This document shows, piece after piece, positions 30,091 through 38,297 of a stretch of 64,000 bases of DNA. This stretch comes from DATLGB01 sp964242305 (lineage in GTDB: Bacteria > Actinomycetota > Thermoleophilia > Solirubrobacterales > Solirubrobacteraceae), in NCBI GenBank assembly GCA_964242305.1, contig CAXTBB010000025.1, positions 1-64,000 of the forward strand, written 5' to 3'. Each line of letters starts with the position of its first letter. The first letter of the stretch is position 1. The translations under genes were made by a program, and so were the position numbers. The notes beneath the pieces were generated by a model that did no database searches, had not been told where the DNA came from, and worked only from the letters and a program-made list of their open reading frames with translations.

Positions 30091-32253
30091 ATGCGCTCAC
30101 GCCTCACCGCGCCCTTCGGCGAGCGCACCCGTACTCGCCGCCGCGACGATCGCGTGGTCAGCCGCGGAACCGTCGTCGAGTCCGGGCCCGAGTTACGGGC
30201 CCGCCAGGCCCTGCGCGTGGCCGAGCGCCTCAGCCGCGTGGTCGTCGACGGCCTCGACGAGGGCGTGGTGGTGACGGACGCGCGCCTGCGCGCGGTGAGC
30301 TGGAACGCCGCCGCCCTCACCGTCCTCGGCGTCGCCGACGGCAGCCCGTTCGCCGACCTCGACAGCTTCCGCGATGAGGACGGAATCCCCATCGCCCGCG
30401 AGGACACGCCGCCCCACCGCGCCCAGCGCGAGCGTCAGCCCGTCCGCGCGACCCTGCGCCGCGGCGACCGCTGGCTGACGATGTACGCGCGGCCGCTGGG
30501 CCTGTCGCAGGCCGGCGTCGTCTGCACGCTCGCGGACGTCACGGAGGCGATCCGCGCCGAGCGCCGCCTGACGGAGGAGCGCGACCGCGCCGAGCGCTAC
30601 CTCGAGGTCGCCTCCACGCTCGTCGTCGTCCTCGACTTCCACGGCCGCATCGAGCGCATCAACCGCCAGGGCTGCGAGCTGCTGGGCTTCGCCGAGGGGG
30701 AGCTGATCGGCCTCGACTGGTTCGAGACGGTCGTCCCGCGCGCGGAGCGCCTGGGCGCGCGCCAGGCGTTCGTCCGCCTCGTCTCCGAGGTCGACCCGCC
30801 CGGCGAGTCGCTGGAGACCTTCGTGCGCTCCAAGGACGGCCACGACCGCAAGATCGCCTGGCGCAACGCGGTCCTGCACGGCCCGGACGGCCAGGTCGTC
30901 GCCGTCCTGCGCTCGGGCGAGGACGTCACGGAGCGCCGCCGCGCCGAGGCGCAGGTCGCCTACCTCGCCTTCCACGACACGCTCACCGGCCTCCCCAACC
31001 GCTCCCAGCTCGAGGGCCAGCTCGGCCGCGACATCGCCCGCGCCCGCCGCACGGGCACGAGCCTCGCGCTGCTGTACTTCGACCTCGACAACTTCAAGCT
31101 CGTCAACGACTCCCTCGGCCACGCGGCCGGCGACCTGGTCCTTCGCGAGGCCGCCGAGCGTGTCTCCAGCTTCGTCCGGGCGGGGGACATGCTGGCACGC
31201 CAGGGCGGTGACGAGTTCCTGCTGCTGCTCGACTGCTCCGACGCCCCCGACCCGCGCGTGGCGGCGCAGACCGCCGGGGAGCGCATCGCCGCCGTCCTCG
31301 ACGACCCGCTCGACGTCTCCGGCGCGCAGTTCCACGTCGGCGCCTCCATCGGCATCGCGATCTACCCCGAGCACGCCGAGGACGCCGAGCAGCTGCTCAA
31401 GCACGCCGACGGCGCCATGTACGCGGCCAAGCGCGCCGGCGGCGGCACGTTCGCCTTCTACGAGCAACCCACGACCGACGCCCGCGTGCGGCTCTCGATG
31501 AGCACCCGGCTGCGCCGCGCGATCGCCGAGGACCAGCTCGTCCTGCACTACCAGCCGATGTTCGACGCGGCCAACACGACGGCGCCCGTCGGGTTCGAGG
31601 CGCTGGTGCGCTGGCAGGACCCCGAGGAGGGGATGATCCGCCCCGACCGCTTCGTGGCCGTCGCCGAGGAGTCCGGGCAGATCGAGGCGCTCGGGCGCTG
31701 GGTCGTCGACGCGCTCTGCCGCCAGGCGGCCGTCTGGGCGACCTCCGGCTACGTGCCGAAGCTGTCCTTCAACCTGTCGCCGCGCGAACTGCGCCGGGGG
31801 GACCTCGCCTCCTCGATCGCCACGACGATCGCCGCCTACGGCCTGCACCCACGGCAGTTCACCGCCGAGGTGACCGAGACGGCGGTCATGAGCGACGACC
31901 GCCGTCACACCTCGCTGCTGTCCGAGCTCAACGAGTCGGGGCTGACCGTGGCCATCGACGACTTCGGCAGCGGGCACTCCTCGCTCGGCCGCCTGCGCGA
32001 CCTCCCCGTCCAGGTCCTCAAGGTCGACCGCTCCTTCCTGCGCCGCGTCCCCTCCGACCAGACCTCGGCCGCCGTCGTCAGCGCCATCCTCTCGCTCGCC
32101 CGCGCGCTGGGCATGAGCTCGGTGGTGGAGGGCGTGGAGGACGTCGACCAGCTCGCCTTCCTGCGCGCGCAAGGCGCCACCCACCTGCAGGGGTTCCTCC
32201 TCGGCAAGCCCGCGCCGGCGTCGGCCATCCGCCTCCCGGAGATGCTGGTCTAG
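30091..32253 (+). CDS. PAS-PAS-GGDEF-EAL cyclic-di-GMP signalling protein
   Basis: A 720-residue soluble protein: PAS-like domains at about 45-145 and 170-290, GGDEF domain (about 295-455) with intact RQGGDEFLLLL, and EAL domain (about 470-715) with FEALVRWQ, IDDFGSGHSSL and a conserved C-terminal Glu region. Both synthase and phosphodiesterase motifs look intact. No membrane helices are predicted. It is followed immediately by an ammonium transporter (stop TAG, then ATG), suggesting a link between nitrogen status and c-di-GMP. Divergent from the riboswitch-controlled M23 gene. Confidence 0.9.
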   Translation: MRSRLTAPFGERTRTRRRDDRVVSRGTVVESGPELRARQALRVAERLSRVVVDGLDEGVVVTDARLRAVSWNAAALTVLGVADGSPFADLDSFRDEDGIPIAREDTPPHRAQRERQPVRATLRRGDRWLTMYARPLGLSQAGVVCTLADVTEAIRAERRLTEERDRAERYLEVASTLVVVLDFHGRIERINRQGCELLGFAEGELIGLDWFETVVPRAERLGARQAFVRLVSEVDPPGESLETFVRSKDGHDRKIAWRNAVLHGPDGQVVAVLRSGEDVTERRRAEAQVAYLAFHDTLTGLPNRSQLEGQLGRDIARARRTGTSLALLYFDLDNFKLVNDSLGHAAGDLVLREAAERVSSFVRAGDMLARQGGDEFLLLLDCSDAPDPRVAAQTAGERIAAVLDDPLDVSGAQFHVGASIGIAIYPEHAEDAEQLLKHADGAMYAAKRAGGGTFAFYEQPTTDARVRLSMSTRLRRAIAEDQLVLHYQPMFDAANTTAPVGFEALVRWQDPEEGMIRPDRFVAVAEESGQIEALGRWVVDALCRQAAVWATSGYVPKLSFNLSPRELRRGDLASSIATTIAAYGLHPRQFTAEVTETAVMSDDRRHTSLLSELNESGLTVAIDDFGSGHSSLGRLRDLPVQVLKVDRSFLRRVPSDQTSAAVVSAILSLARALGMSSVVEGVEDVDQLAFLRAQGATHLQGFLLGKPAPASAIRLPEMLV

Positions 32254-33579
32254 ATGCCCCGCAACCCGCTGGTCGAGCTCGACACGACCTGGATCATCGT
32301 CACCGGCGTCCTCGTGATGTTCATGCAGGCGGGGTTCGCCTGCCTCGAGATCGGCTTCTCGCGCGGCAAGAACGTCGGCACGGTCGTGGCCAAGATCCTG
32401 ATCAACTTCTCCGTCGCGACCCTCGTGTGGTGGGCGTGCGGGTTCGCCCTCGGCTTCGGCGGCGGCGCCGAGCTGGCCGGCTCCAGCGGCTTCTTCCTCA
32501 ACATCGGCGAGCACATCAGCGCCGGCAGCCCGGTCGCCGGCGCGCTCGACGCCCACGGCGCGTCGGTGGCGTTCTTCCAGTTCGTCTTCTGCGCGGTGTC
32601 GCTGGCGGTCGTGTGGGGGACCACGCTCGAGCGCATCCGCTTCGTCGCCTACCCGATCTACGGCGTCGTCTTCGCGGGCCTCATCTACCCGCTCGTCTCC
32701 CACTGGATCTTCGGCGGCGGCGTGATGTCGCACATCGGGCACGGGATGCAGGACTTCGCCGGCTCCACCGTCGTCCACCTCACGGGGGCGACGGGCGGCC
32801 TGGCCGCGCTGCTGCTGCTCGGCCCGCGCCGGGGCAAGTACGGGCCTGACGGGCGCCCGCGCGCGATCCCGGGCCACTCGATGCCGATCTTCGGGCTCGG
32901 TGTGCTGATCCTGTGGCTCGGGTGGTTCGGCTTCAACCCCGGCTCGACGCTGAGCACGAGCGGCGGGCGCTTCGCCGAGGTCGTCTTCGTCACCAACCTG
33001 GCCGCGGCCGCCGGGGTGCTGGGCGCGGCGGCGACCGTGCAGGCGATGACCGGCCGCCTCGACGTCGGCATGATCGGCAACGGCGCGATCGCCGCGCTGG
33101 TCGCGATCACGGCGCCGTCGGGCTTCGTGGAGTTCTGGGCGGCGCCGATCATCGGCGGGGTCGCCGGGGTGCTGGTGGTGCTGAGCGTCCTGGCGATCGA
33201 CAAGGTGCTCGACGACCCGGTCGGTGCGCTGTCCGCCCACGGCGTCGCCGGCATCTGGGGCACGCTTGCCTGCGGCCTGTTCGCGTCGCCGCGGCTGACC
33301 GCGGGCGCCGCTCCGGGCGTCCCCGGCCTCGTCTACAGCGGCTCCTTCGAGCAGCTCGGCGTGCAGGCCGTGGGCATCACCCTGACCTTCGCCTTCGTCT
33401 TCGGGGTCTCCTACCTCACCTTCGGCGCGATCAAGGCCGTCTTCGGCCTGCGCGTGAGCGAGGAGGAGGAGCGCGAGGGCCTCGACATCGCCGAGCACGG
33501 CATGTACGGCTACCCGGAGCAGTTCGTCGCCCCGGGGGACGTCGAGTCCGAGCTGGAGGGCCTCCTCCGGGAGCCCTAG
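32254..33579 (+). CDS. amt: Ammonium transporter (Amt/AmtB family)
   Basis: A 441-residue integral membrane protein with about 11 helices. The twin pore histidines are in VVHLTGATGG (near residue 172) and SAHGVAGIWGT (near 329); FFQFVFCAVSLAVVWG is the conserved helix-3 region. The cytoplasmic tail (about 50 residues, acidic: SEEEEREGLDIAEHG) is the usual GlnK-binding end, yet no glnK follows. It abuts the GGDEF-EAL gene, with no spacer, so the two are co-expressed. Confidence 0.93.
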   Translation: MPRNPLVELDTTWIIVTGVLVMFMQAGFACLEIGFSRGKNVGTVVAKILINFSVATLVWWACGFALGFGGGAELAGSSGFFLNIGEHISAGSPVAGALDAHGASVAFFQFVFCAVSLAVVWGTTLERIRFVAYPIYGVVFAGLIYPLVSHWIFGGGVMSHIGHGMQDFAGSTVVHLTGATGGLAALLLLGPRRGKYGPDGRPRAIPGHSMPIFGLGVLILWLGWFGFNPGSTLSTSGGRFAEVVFVTNLAAAAGVLGAAATVQAMTGRLDVGMIGNGAIAALVAITAPSGFVEFWAAPIIGGVAGVLVVLSVLAIDKVLDDPVGALSAHGVAGIWGTLACGLFASPRLTAGAAPGVPGLVYSGSFEQLGVQAVGITLTFAFVFGVSYLTFGAIKAVFGLRVSEEEEREGLDIAEHGMYGYPEQFVAPGDVESELEGLLREP

Positions 33580-33587
33580 CCCGGTGC

Positions 33588-33593
33588 TAGAGT
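33588..33593 (+). promoter_or_regulatory. Putative extended -10 promoter (TGCTAGAGT) for rplM-rpsI-glmM
   Basis: TGCTAGAGT begins 6 bp after the amt stop and gives a leader of about 40 nt before the rplM ATG. The leader holds a small stem-loop (GGCGT/ACGCC) at about 33618-33631. No strong ribosome-binding site is visible. Confidence 0.45.
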
Positions 33594-33638
33594 CAGCTGT
33601 CGCCCGGGAGTGATCCTGGGCGTTTCTACGCCTAGCTG

Positions 33639-34076
33639 ATGAAGACCTACGTCGCCACCCCCACCGACCGCGAGCGCAACTGGCTCCTGGTCGACGCCAA
33701 CGGCCAGAACCTCGGCCGTCTCTCGACGCAGCTGGCCACGCTGCTGCGCGGCAAGAACAAGCCTCAGTACACGCCGCACTGCGACGTCGGGGACTTCGTG
33801 GTCGTCATCAACGCCGAGAAGATCTCGGTCACGGGCAAGAAGCGCGAGGAGAAGCGCTACTACCGCCACTCGGGCTACCCCGGCGGGATCAAGAGCCGCA
33901 CCCTCAACGAGATGCTGGACCGGCGTCCCGAGGAGGTCATCCGCATCGCGGTCAAGGGCATGCTGCCTCGCAACCGCCTCGCGCGCAAGCAGATCAACAA
34001 GCTGAAGGTCTACGCCGGGCCCGAGCATCCCCACGCCGCCCAGCAGCCGACCCCGATCGAGATCGAGACGCGATGA
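33639..34076 (+). CDS. rplM: 50S ribosomal protein L13
   Basis: A 145-residue protein matching L13 over its full length: MKTYVATPTDRERNWLLVDA, LGRLSTQLATLLRGKNKP, YYRHSGYPGGIKSRTL, VKGMLPRNRLARKQINKLKVY. It overlaps rpsI by 4 bp (ATGA), the conserved bacterial pairing. Confidence 0.97.
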   Translation: MKTYVATPTDRERNWLLVDANGQNLGRLSTQLATLLRGKNKPQYTPHCDVGDFVVVINAEKISVTGKKREEKRYYRHSGYPGGIKSRTLNEMLDRRPEEVIRIAVKGMLPRNRLARKQINKLKVYAGPEHPHAAQQPTPIEIETR

Positions 34077-34894
34077 GCGACGACGAAGTGGAGAAGGGCT
34101 CGGAAAACATCCCGCCCGCCCAGGTCAACGAGCCGGAGGAGATTGCCGCCGAGGCGTCCGTCGGCGACCAGGAGCAGCCCACCGAGCGCCAGCAGGAGCG
34201 CGAGCAGGCGATCGTGGACGAGCCCGTCGCCGAGTCCGAGCAGCGCGTCGCCGAGGCGACCGAGGCGACCACCGAGGGCTCCCCGTCGCGCGACGCGGAG
34301 ACCGAGGAGGAGGACGACGAGCCGGAGACGCCTCGCGTCAAGCCGGAGATCCCCGGCATGGACCTCGAGCCCGACTTCGCCCCCGAGGGCGAGCGGCCGA
34401 TCTCTTACAGCGAGGACGAGGACCCCGACGCGGAGGCCGAGGCCGACGCGGAGGAGGAGGACGTCTTCTCCCAGCCGATCGCCGACGCGGCGATCGACCT
34501 CGGCGCCGACGCCCGCTACCGCGCCACCGGCAAGCGCAAGACGGCCGTCGCCCGCGTCATCCTCAAGCCCGGCACCGGCGCCTACCTGATCAACGGCCGC
34601 ACGCTGGACCAGTACTTCCCCCGTGCCACCCTGCAGCGCACGATCCGGCAGCCGCTGGAGACCGTGGGCTACGAGGACCGCATGGACGTCATCGCCTCGA
34701 TGCACGGCGGCGGCGTCTCGGCCCAGGCCGGCGCGCTGCGCCACGGCGTCAGCCGCGCGCTCCTGGAGGCCGACCCGAACCTGCGCTCCGAGCTCAAGCG
34801 CCGCGGCTTCCTGACGCGCGACGCGCGCGCCAAGGAGCGCAAGAAGGCCGGCCTCAAGAAGGCCCGCAAGCGGCCGCAGTTCTCCAAGCGCTGA
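34073..34894 (+). CDS. rpsI: 30S ribosomal protein S9 with ~145-residue acidic N-terminal extension
   Basis: A 273-residue protein. Only the last ~128 residues are S9 (ARYRATGKRKTAVARV, NGRTLDQYFPR, GGGVSAQAGALRHGVSRALL, ending RKRPQFSKR). The first ~145 residues are strongly acidic, low-complexity and rich in Glu/Asp/Ala/Pro with no recognisable fold. The extension has the codon bias of its surroundings and starts at an ATG that overlaps rplM, so it appears genuinely translated. Shorter acidic extensions occur in some actinobacterial S9, but this one is larger than the domain itself. Confidence 0.93.
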   Translation: MSDDEVEKGSENIPPAQVNEPEEIAAEASVGDQEQPTERQQEREQAIVDEPVAESEQRVAEATEATTEGSPSRDAETEEEDDEPETPRVKPEIPGMDLEPDFAPEGERPISYSEDEDPDAEAEADAEEEDVFSQPIADAAIDLGADARYRATGKRKTAVARVILKPGTGAYLINGRTLDQYFPRATLQRTIRQPLETVGYEDRMDVIASMHGGGVSAQAGALRHGVSRALLEADPNLRSELKRRGFLTRDARAKERKKAGLKKARKRPQFSKR

Positions 34895-36183
34895 CCCGGA
34901 GGCTCTTCGGGACGGACGGCGTCCGTGGGGTCGCGGGGACGTTCCTCTCCGCGGACCTCGCCCTCTCGCTCGCCCGCGCGGCGACCGGGCGCCTGGACGA
35001 CCCCGCCCGCGGCGTCCTGGTCATCCGCGACACCCGCGAGTCGGGGCCGATGCTGGAAGCCGCCGTCGCGGCGGGCATCGCCGCCGCCGGCGGCCGCGCC
35101 CTGCTCGGCGGCGTCCTCCCCACCCCCGCGGCGCCGTTGCTCATCGGGCGCTACGGCCTGGCCGGCGCGGTCGTCATCTCGGCGTCCCACAACCCGTTCG
35201 CCGACAACGGCGTCAAGTTCTTCGGCGGGGACGCCTTCAAGCTCTCCGACGCGCTCGAGGCGGAGATCGAGGCCGCCCTCGACGCGCCGCCGGCGGGGCC
35301 GATCGGCACTGTGGAACCGCTGCACGGGGCGCTGGAGGACTACCTGCGCGCCCTGCACGAGCGCTTCGCCGGCCTCGACCTCAGCGGCCGCCGGATCGCC
35401 CTGGACTGCGCCAACGGCGCGGCTCACCGTGCCGCGCCGGAGATCTTCCGCCGCCTGGGAGCCACCGTGACGGTCCTGGCCGACGCCCCGGACGGCCGCA
35501 ACATCAACGCCGGCTGCGGCTCCACCCACCTCGACGGGCTGATGGAGCTGATGCGCGCGGGTGCGCACGACGCGGGCTTCGCCTTCGACGGGGACGCCGA
35601 CCGCGTGCTCGCCGTCGACCGCACCGGGGCCGTCGTCGACGGCGACGAGATCATCGCCCTGGCCGCCACGGCCCGCCGCGCGCCCGGCGTCGCGGTGACG
35701 GTGATGACCAACTACGGCTTCCACACCGCGATGGCGTCCGCCGGGATCGACGTCGCCACCACTGCCGTCGGCGATCGCTACGTCCTCCAAGCGCTGCGCG
35801 AGCGCGGCTGGGCGCTGGGCGGCGAGCAGTCCGGCCACATCATCGACATGGACTTCGTCCCCTCCGGCGACGGGACCGCCGCGGCGCTGCTGACGCTGGA
35901 GGCGCTCGGCGCCACCGACCTGGCCGACCGCGGCGCGATGGAGAAGCTCCCGCAGACGCTCGTCAACGTCCGCGTCCCCGACCGCGCGGCCTTCGCCCAG
36001 GCCGTCGCGGTGCAGGAGCTGATCGCCGCCGAGCACACCGCGCTCGAGGGCCGCGGCCGGGTGCTGGTCCGCCCGTCGGGGACGGAGCCGCTGGTCCGCG
36101 TGATGGTGGAGGCACCCACGGCGGACGAGGCGGCTGGGGTCTGCGGCCGCATCGTCGCCGCGGTGGACAGCGCGCTGGGCTGA
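34891..36183 (+). CDS. glmM: Phosphoglucosamine mutase, probable CTG start
   Basis: About 430 residues; isomerises glucosamine-6-P to glucosamine-1-P for UDP-GlcNAc. Motifs: RRLFGTDGVRGVAG at the N-terminus, catalytic Ser in ISASHNPFADNG, Mg site FDGDADRVLA, sugar loop GGEQSGH, phosphate site RPSGTEPLVRVM. No ATG or GTG lies in frame before the N-terminal motif; the first ATG (35050) would delete it. CTG at 34891, overlapping the rpsI stop as CTGA, is the only sensible start, implying coupled reinitiation. Confidence 0.92.
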   Translation: MTRRLFGTDGVRGVAGTFLSADLALSLARAATGRLDDPARGVLVIRDTRESGPMLEAAVAAGIAAAGGRALLGGVLPTPAAPLLIGRYGLAGAVVISASHNPFADNGVKFFGGDAFKLSDALEAEIEAALDAPPAGPIGTVEPLHGALEDYLRALHERFAGLDLSGRRIALDCANGAAHRAAPEIFRRLGATVTVLADAPDGRNINAGCGSTHLDGLMELMRAGAHDAGFAFDGDADRVLAVDRTGAVVDGDEIIALAATARRAPGVAVTVMTNYGFHTAMASAGIDVATTAVGDRYVLQALRERGWALGGEQSGHIIDMDFVPSGDGTAAALLTLEALGATDLADRGAMEKLPQTLVNVRVPDRAAFAQAVAVQELIAAEHTALEGRGRVLVRPSGTEPLVRVMVEAPTADEAAGVCGRIVAAVDSALG

Positions 36184-36209
36184 GGGCGCGCGGCGCGCGC
36201 CCTCAGCCC
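36177..36209. terminator. Perfect 15-bp-stem hairpin between convergent glmM and beta-helix gene
   Basis: GGGCTGAGGGCGCGC pairs perfectly with GCGCGCCCTCAGCCC around a 3-base loop. It includes the glmM stop codon and ends 4 bp before the stop of the convergent gene, so it likely terminates both directions. Confidence 0.75.
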
Positions 36210-36213
36210 GGGC

Positions 36214-38160
36214 TCAGCGCACCTTCAGCTTGTGGGCCTTGGTCACGACGAGCGTGAGGCTGCTCGTCGCGGTGTCGTCCGCCGACGTGACGGTGGCGGT
36301 CAGCTTGAGCTTCGTGCCGACGGCGAGCGCCTTGATGCGCTTGCGCACGGCCTTGCTCAGGGTGAGCGTGACCGTCTTGGACGCGCCCTCCTTGACCGAG
36401 GCCTTCTTCGTCTTGACCAGCGTGCCGATCTTGCCCTTGCCGGTGAGCTTGAGGACGACCTTCGCCGCGGCCCCGACGGTGGTCTTGACCTTGAGCGACT
36501 TGGTCCCCGACGAGGACAGCTTGAGCTTGACCTTGGTGGTCGGCGTCGGGGTGGGCGACGGGGTGGGCGTTGCGGACGGCGTCGGAGTCGGCGTCGGCGT
36601 CGCCCCCGGGCCCGTACCGGGCGCCATCACGATGGTCGACGCCCGCGCGGTGTTGTTGGCCTTGTTGGTGTCCGTCAACTCCGAGCTGACGTCCGTGCGG
36701 TTGGCGATGGTGCCGGGCACCGTCGGCCGGACCCGCAGGGTGGCCGTCGCCGAGGCGCCAGGGGCCAGCGCGCCCAGCTCGCAGCGCAGGCTCGTGTCGC
36801 CGGAGCAGGTGCCCTGCGACGAGGTGATGTCGACGAGGGACGTGCCGTCCGGGGTCGACGCGGTGACGGCGACCGCCGCCGCCGCGGACTGCCCGGCGTT
36901 GGTCGCGGTGATCGTGTAGGTGAGCACGTCACCGACCGTGACGGGATCGGGCGCGTCGGTGATGCCGACGGTCAGGTCGGTCTGCTGCTCCTCGCGGGCG
37001 CCGGTGTCGCACCCCGCGCCGCCCGGCCGCGGCAGGCCGCGCGCGTCGTCGAAGACCGAGCAGGCGCCGCCGGAGTGGTCGATGGCCGGGCTGTCCGGCG
37101 CCAGCGCGAAGGTCGGGACGTTGTTGGGCGCCCCGACCGTCGTCAGCGCGTTGAGCTTGGGGTTGGTGGAAGACAGGTCGGAGCCGACGGCCAGCGGGCA
37201 GGTGGTGCCGCTCTGGATGTTGCCGCCCCCGGAGGCGAGCTCGGTCACGACGGGGCCGGCGCAGTCGGAGTCGGTCGCCGAGGTGATGATGGAGTTGTTG
37301 ATGCTCGAGGAGCCCTCGAGCAGGTACAGCGACGACGAGCCCGTCCCGGACTGGTTGCCGCTGAAGGTCGCGAACGAGATGGTCAGGCCACCGCGGTTGG
37401 CGATGGCGCCGCCGTCCTCCGACGAGGTGTTGTTCCCGAAGGTCGTGTTGACGACGTCCAGCGTCCCGCGGTTGGCGGACGACGACCGGTCCACGAGCAC
37501 GCCGGCGCCGTTGTCGGCCGCGTTCTGCCGGACGGCGGTGCGGTCCAGCTGGACGTCGCCGAAGGTGGCGATCGCGCCGCCGTTGTCCGAGGCGCGGTTG
37601 CTGACCAGGTCGACGTCGGTGAGCGATGCCGAGGAGCGCACGCCGCCGGCGACGCCGGCGACGGAGATCGCGCCGCCGTTCTGATTGGTCTGGTTGTTGA
37701 CGAGCGATGCCCGTGTAAGGGCCAGCTGGCCCGCCGTGCCCTCCCCGATGTGGAAGCCGCCCCCGTTGCCGTTGGCCCGGTTGCCGTTGCGCACCGTCAC
37801 GTCCGACAGCTGCAGGCCGGCCCGGACGTCGAAGATCCCGTCCACCGAGCCGGAGAGGCCGGTCTGGGCGATGGTCGTCTTGGTCACCCCGGCGCCGATG
37901 ATGGTCAGGCTCTTGGTGATGTCGAGGTCGCCGGTGGCGTTGGCGTTCTCGCCGGTGCCCGGGACGGACACCTCGTAGGTGCCGGGCATGAGGGTGATGG
38001 TGCCGCCGGCGGGCGTGGCGGTGATCGCCTCGCGCAGCGAGCAGCCGTTGACGTTGCACCCGTCATTCTGGTCGGTGAAGATCGTCGGATTGGCGGCGAA
38101 GCTGGTCGCCGGGGCCAGCAGACAGGCCAGCAGGACGGGGATGGCGATGAGGGAGCGCAT
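36214..38160 (-). CDS. Secreted right-handed beta-helix protein with CSLREAI, DUF11 and Thr-Pro regions
   Basis: A 648-residue exported protein. Signal peptide (1-22); CSLREAI motif (GCSLREAITATPAGGTI); Asn/Gly-rich parallel beta-helix repeats (about 80-330, e.g. NGGAISVAGVAGG); a domain ending in RPGGAGCDTGARE (choice-of-anchor type); a DUF11-like domain (about 395-500); a Thr-Pro linker (PTPTPTPSATPTPSPTPTP); and a Lys/Thr/Val-rich C-terminal beta domain. It probably acts at the cell surface as an adhesin or a carbohydrate-active scaffold. No catalytic residues identified. Confidence 0.82.
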   Translation of the reverse strand: MRSLIAIPVLLACLLAPATSFAANPTIFTDQNDGCNVNGCSLREAITATPAGGTITLMPGTYEVSVPGTGENANATGDLDITKSLTIIGAGVTKTTIAQTGLSGSVDGIFDVRAGLQLSDVTVRNGNRANGNGGGFHIGEGTAGQLALTRASLVNNQTNQNGGAISVAGVAGGVRSSASLTDVDLVSNRASDNGGAIATFGDVQLDRTAVRQNAADNGAGVLVDRSSSANRGTLDVVNTTFGNNTSSEDGGAIANRGGLTISFATFSGNQSGTGSSSLYLLEGSSSINNSIITSATDSDCAGPVVTELASGGGNIQSGTTCPLAVGSDLSSTNPKLNALTTVGAPNNVPTFALAPDSPAIDHSGGACSVFDDARGLPRPGGAGCDTGAREEQQTDLTVGITDAPDPVTVGDVLTYTITATNAGQSAAAAVAVTASTPDGTSLVDITSSQGTCSGDTSLRCELGALAPGASATATLRVRPTVPGTIANRTDVSSELTDTNKANNTARASTIVMAPGTGPGATPTPTPTPSATPTPSPTPTPTTKVKLKLSSSGTKSLKVKTTVGAAAKVVLKLTGKGKIGTLVKTKKASVKEGASKTVTLTLSKAVRKRIKALAVGTKLKLTATVTSADDTATSSLTLVVTKAHKLKVR

Positions 38161-38241
38161 TGATAGATCAACGCATGAGGACGGCCCGACTTGTGCGCCG
38201 GCACGATTTCTGTCCGACTAGTGACCACTGCCCGTCCGGCC

Positions 38242-38278
38242 TATCCTCCGACGGGGACGCAAGTTGTGCGTCCCTCGT
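38242..38278 (+). promoter_or_regulatory. glmS promoter -10 (TATCCT) and leader hairpin
   Basis: TATCCT (38242-38247) is followed by a hairpin in which GGGACGCA (38254-38261) pairs with TGCGTCCC (38267-38274), extended by GACG/CGTC. Then comes GAAGAGGAGACC as the ribosome-binding site and ATG at 38298. The hairpin is too small to be a glmS ribozyme. Confidence 0.45.
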
Positions 38279-38297
38279 CCGTTGAAGAGGAGACCTT

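Noticed and set aside
30193..33498. Very long open frame antisense to the GGDEF-EAL and amt genes
   Set aside because: High-GC third positions remove stops on the complementary strand; its product is an Arg/Asp/Val-rich repeat-like sequence without domains, while the sense genes have complete motifs.
35050..36183. glmM starting at the first ATG
   Set aside because: It would remove the conserved N-terminal FGTDGVRG region.
36232..38163. Long open frame antisense to the beta-helix protein
   Set aside because: Same GC-driven shadow; Arg/Gly-rich composition and no recognisable family.
38250..38278. glmS ribozyme or riboswitch in the glmS leader
   Set aside because: Only one short hairpin in a ~50-nt leader; the glmS ribozyme needs about 150 nt of conserved structure.
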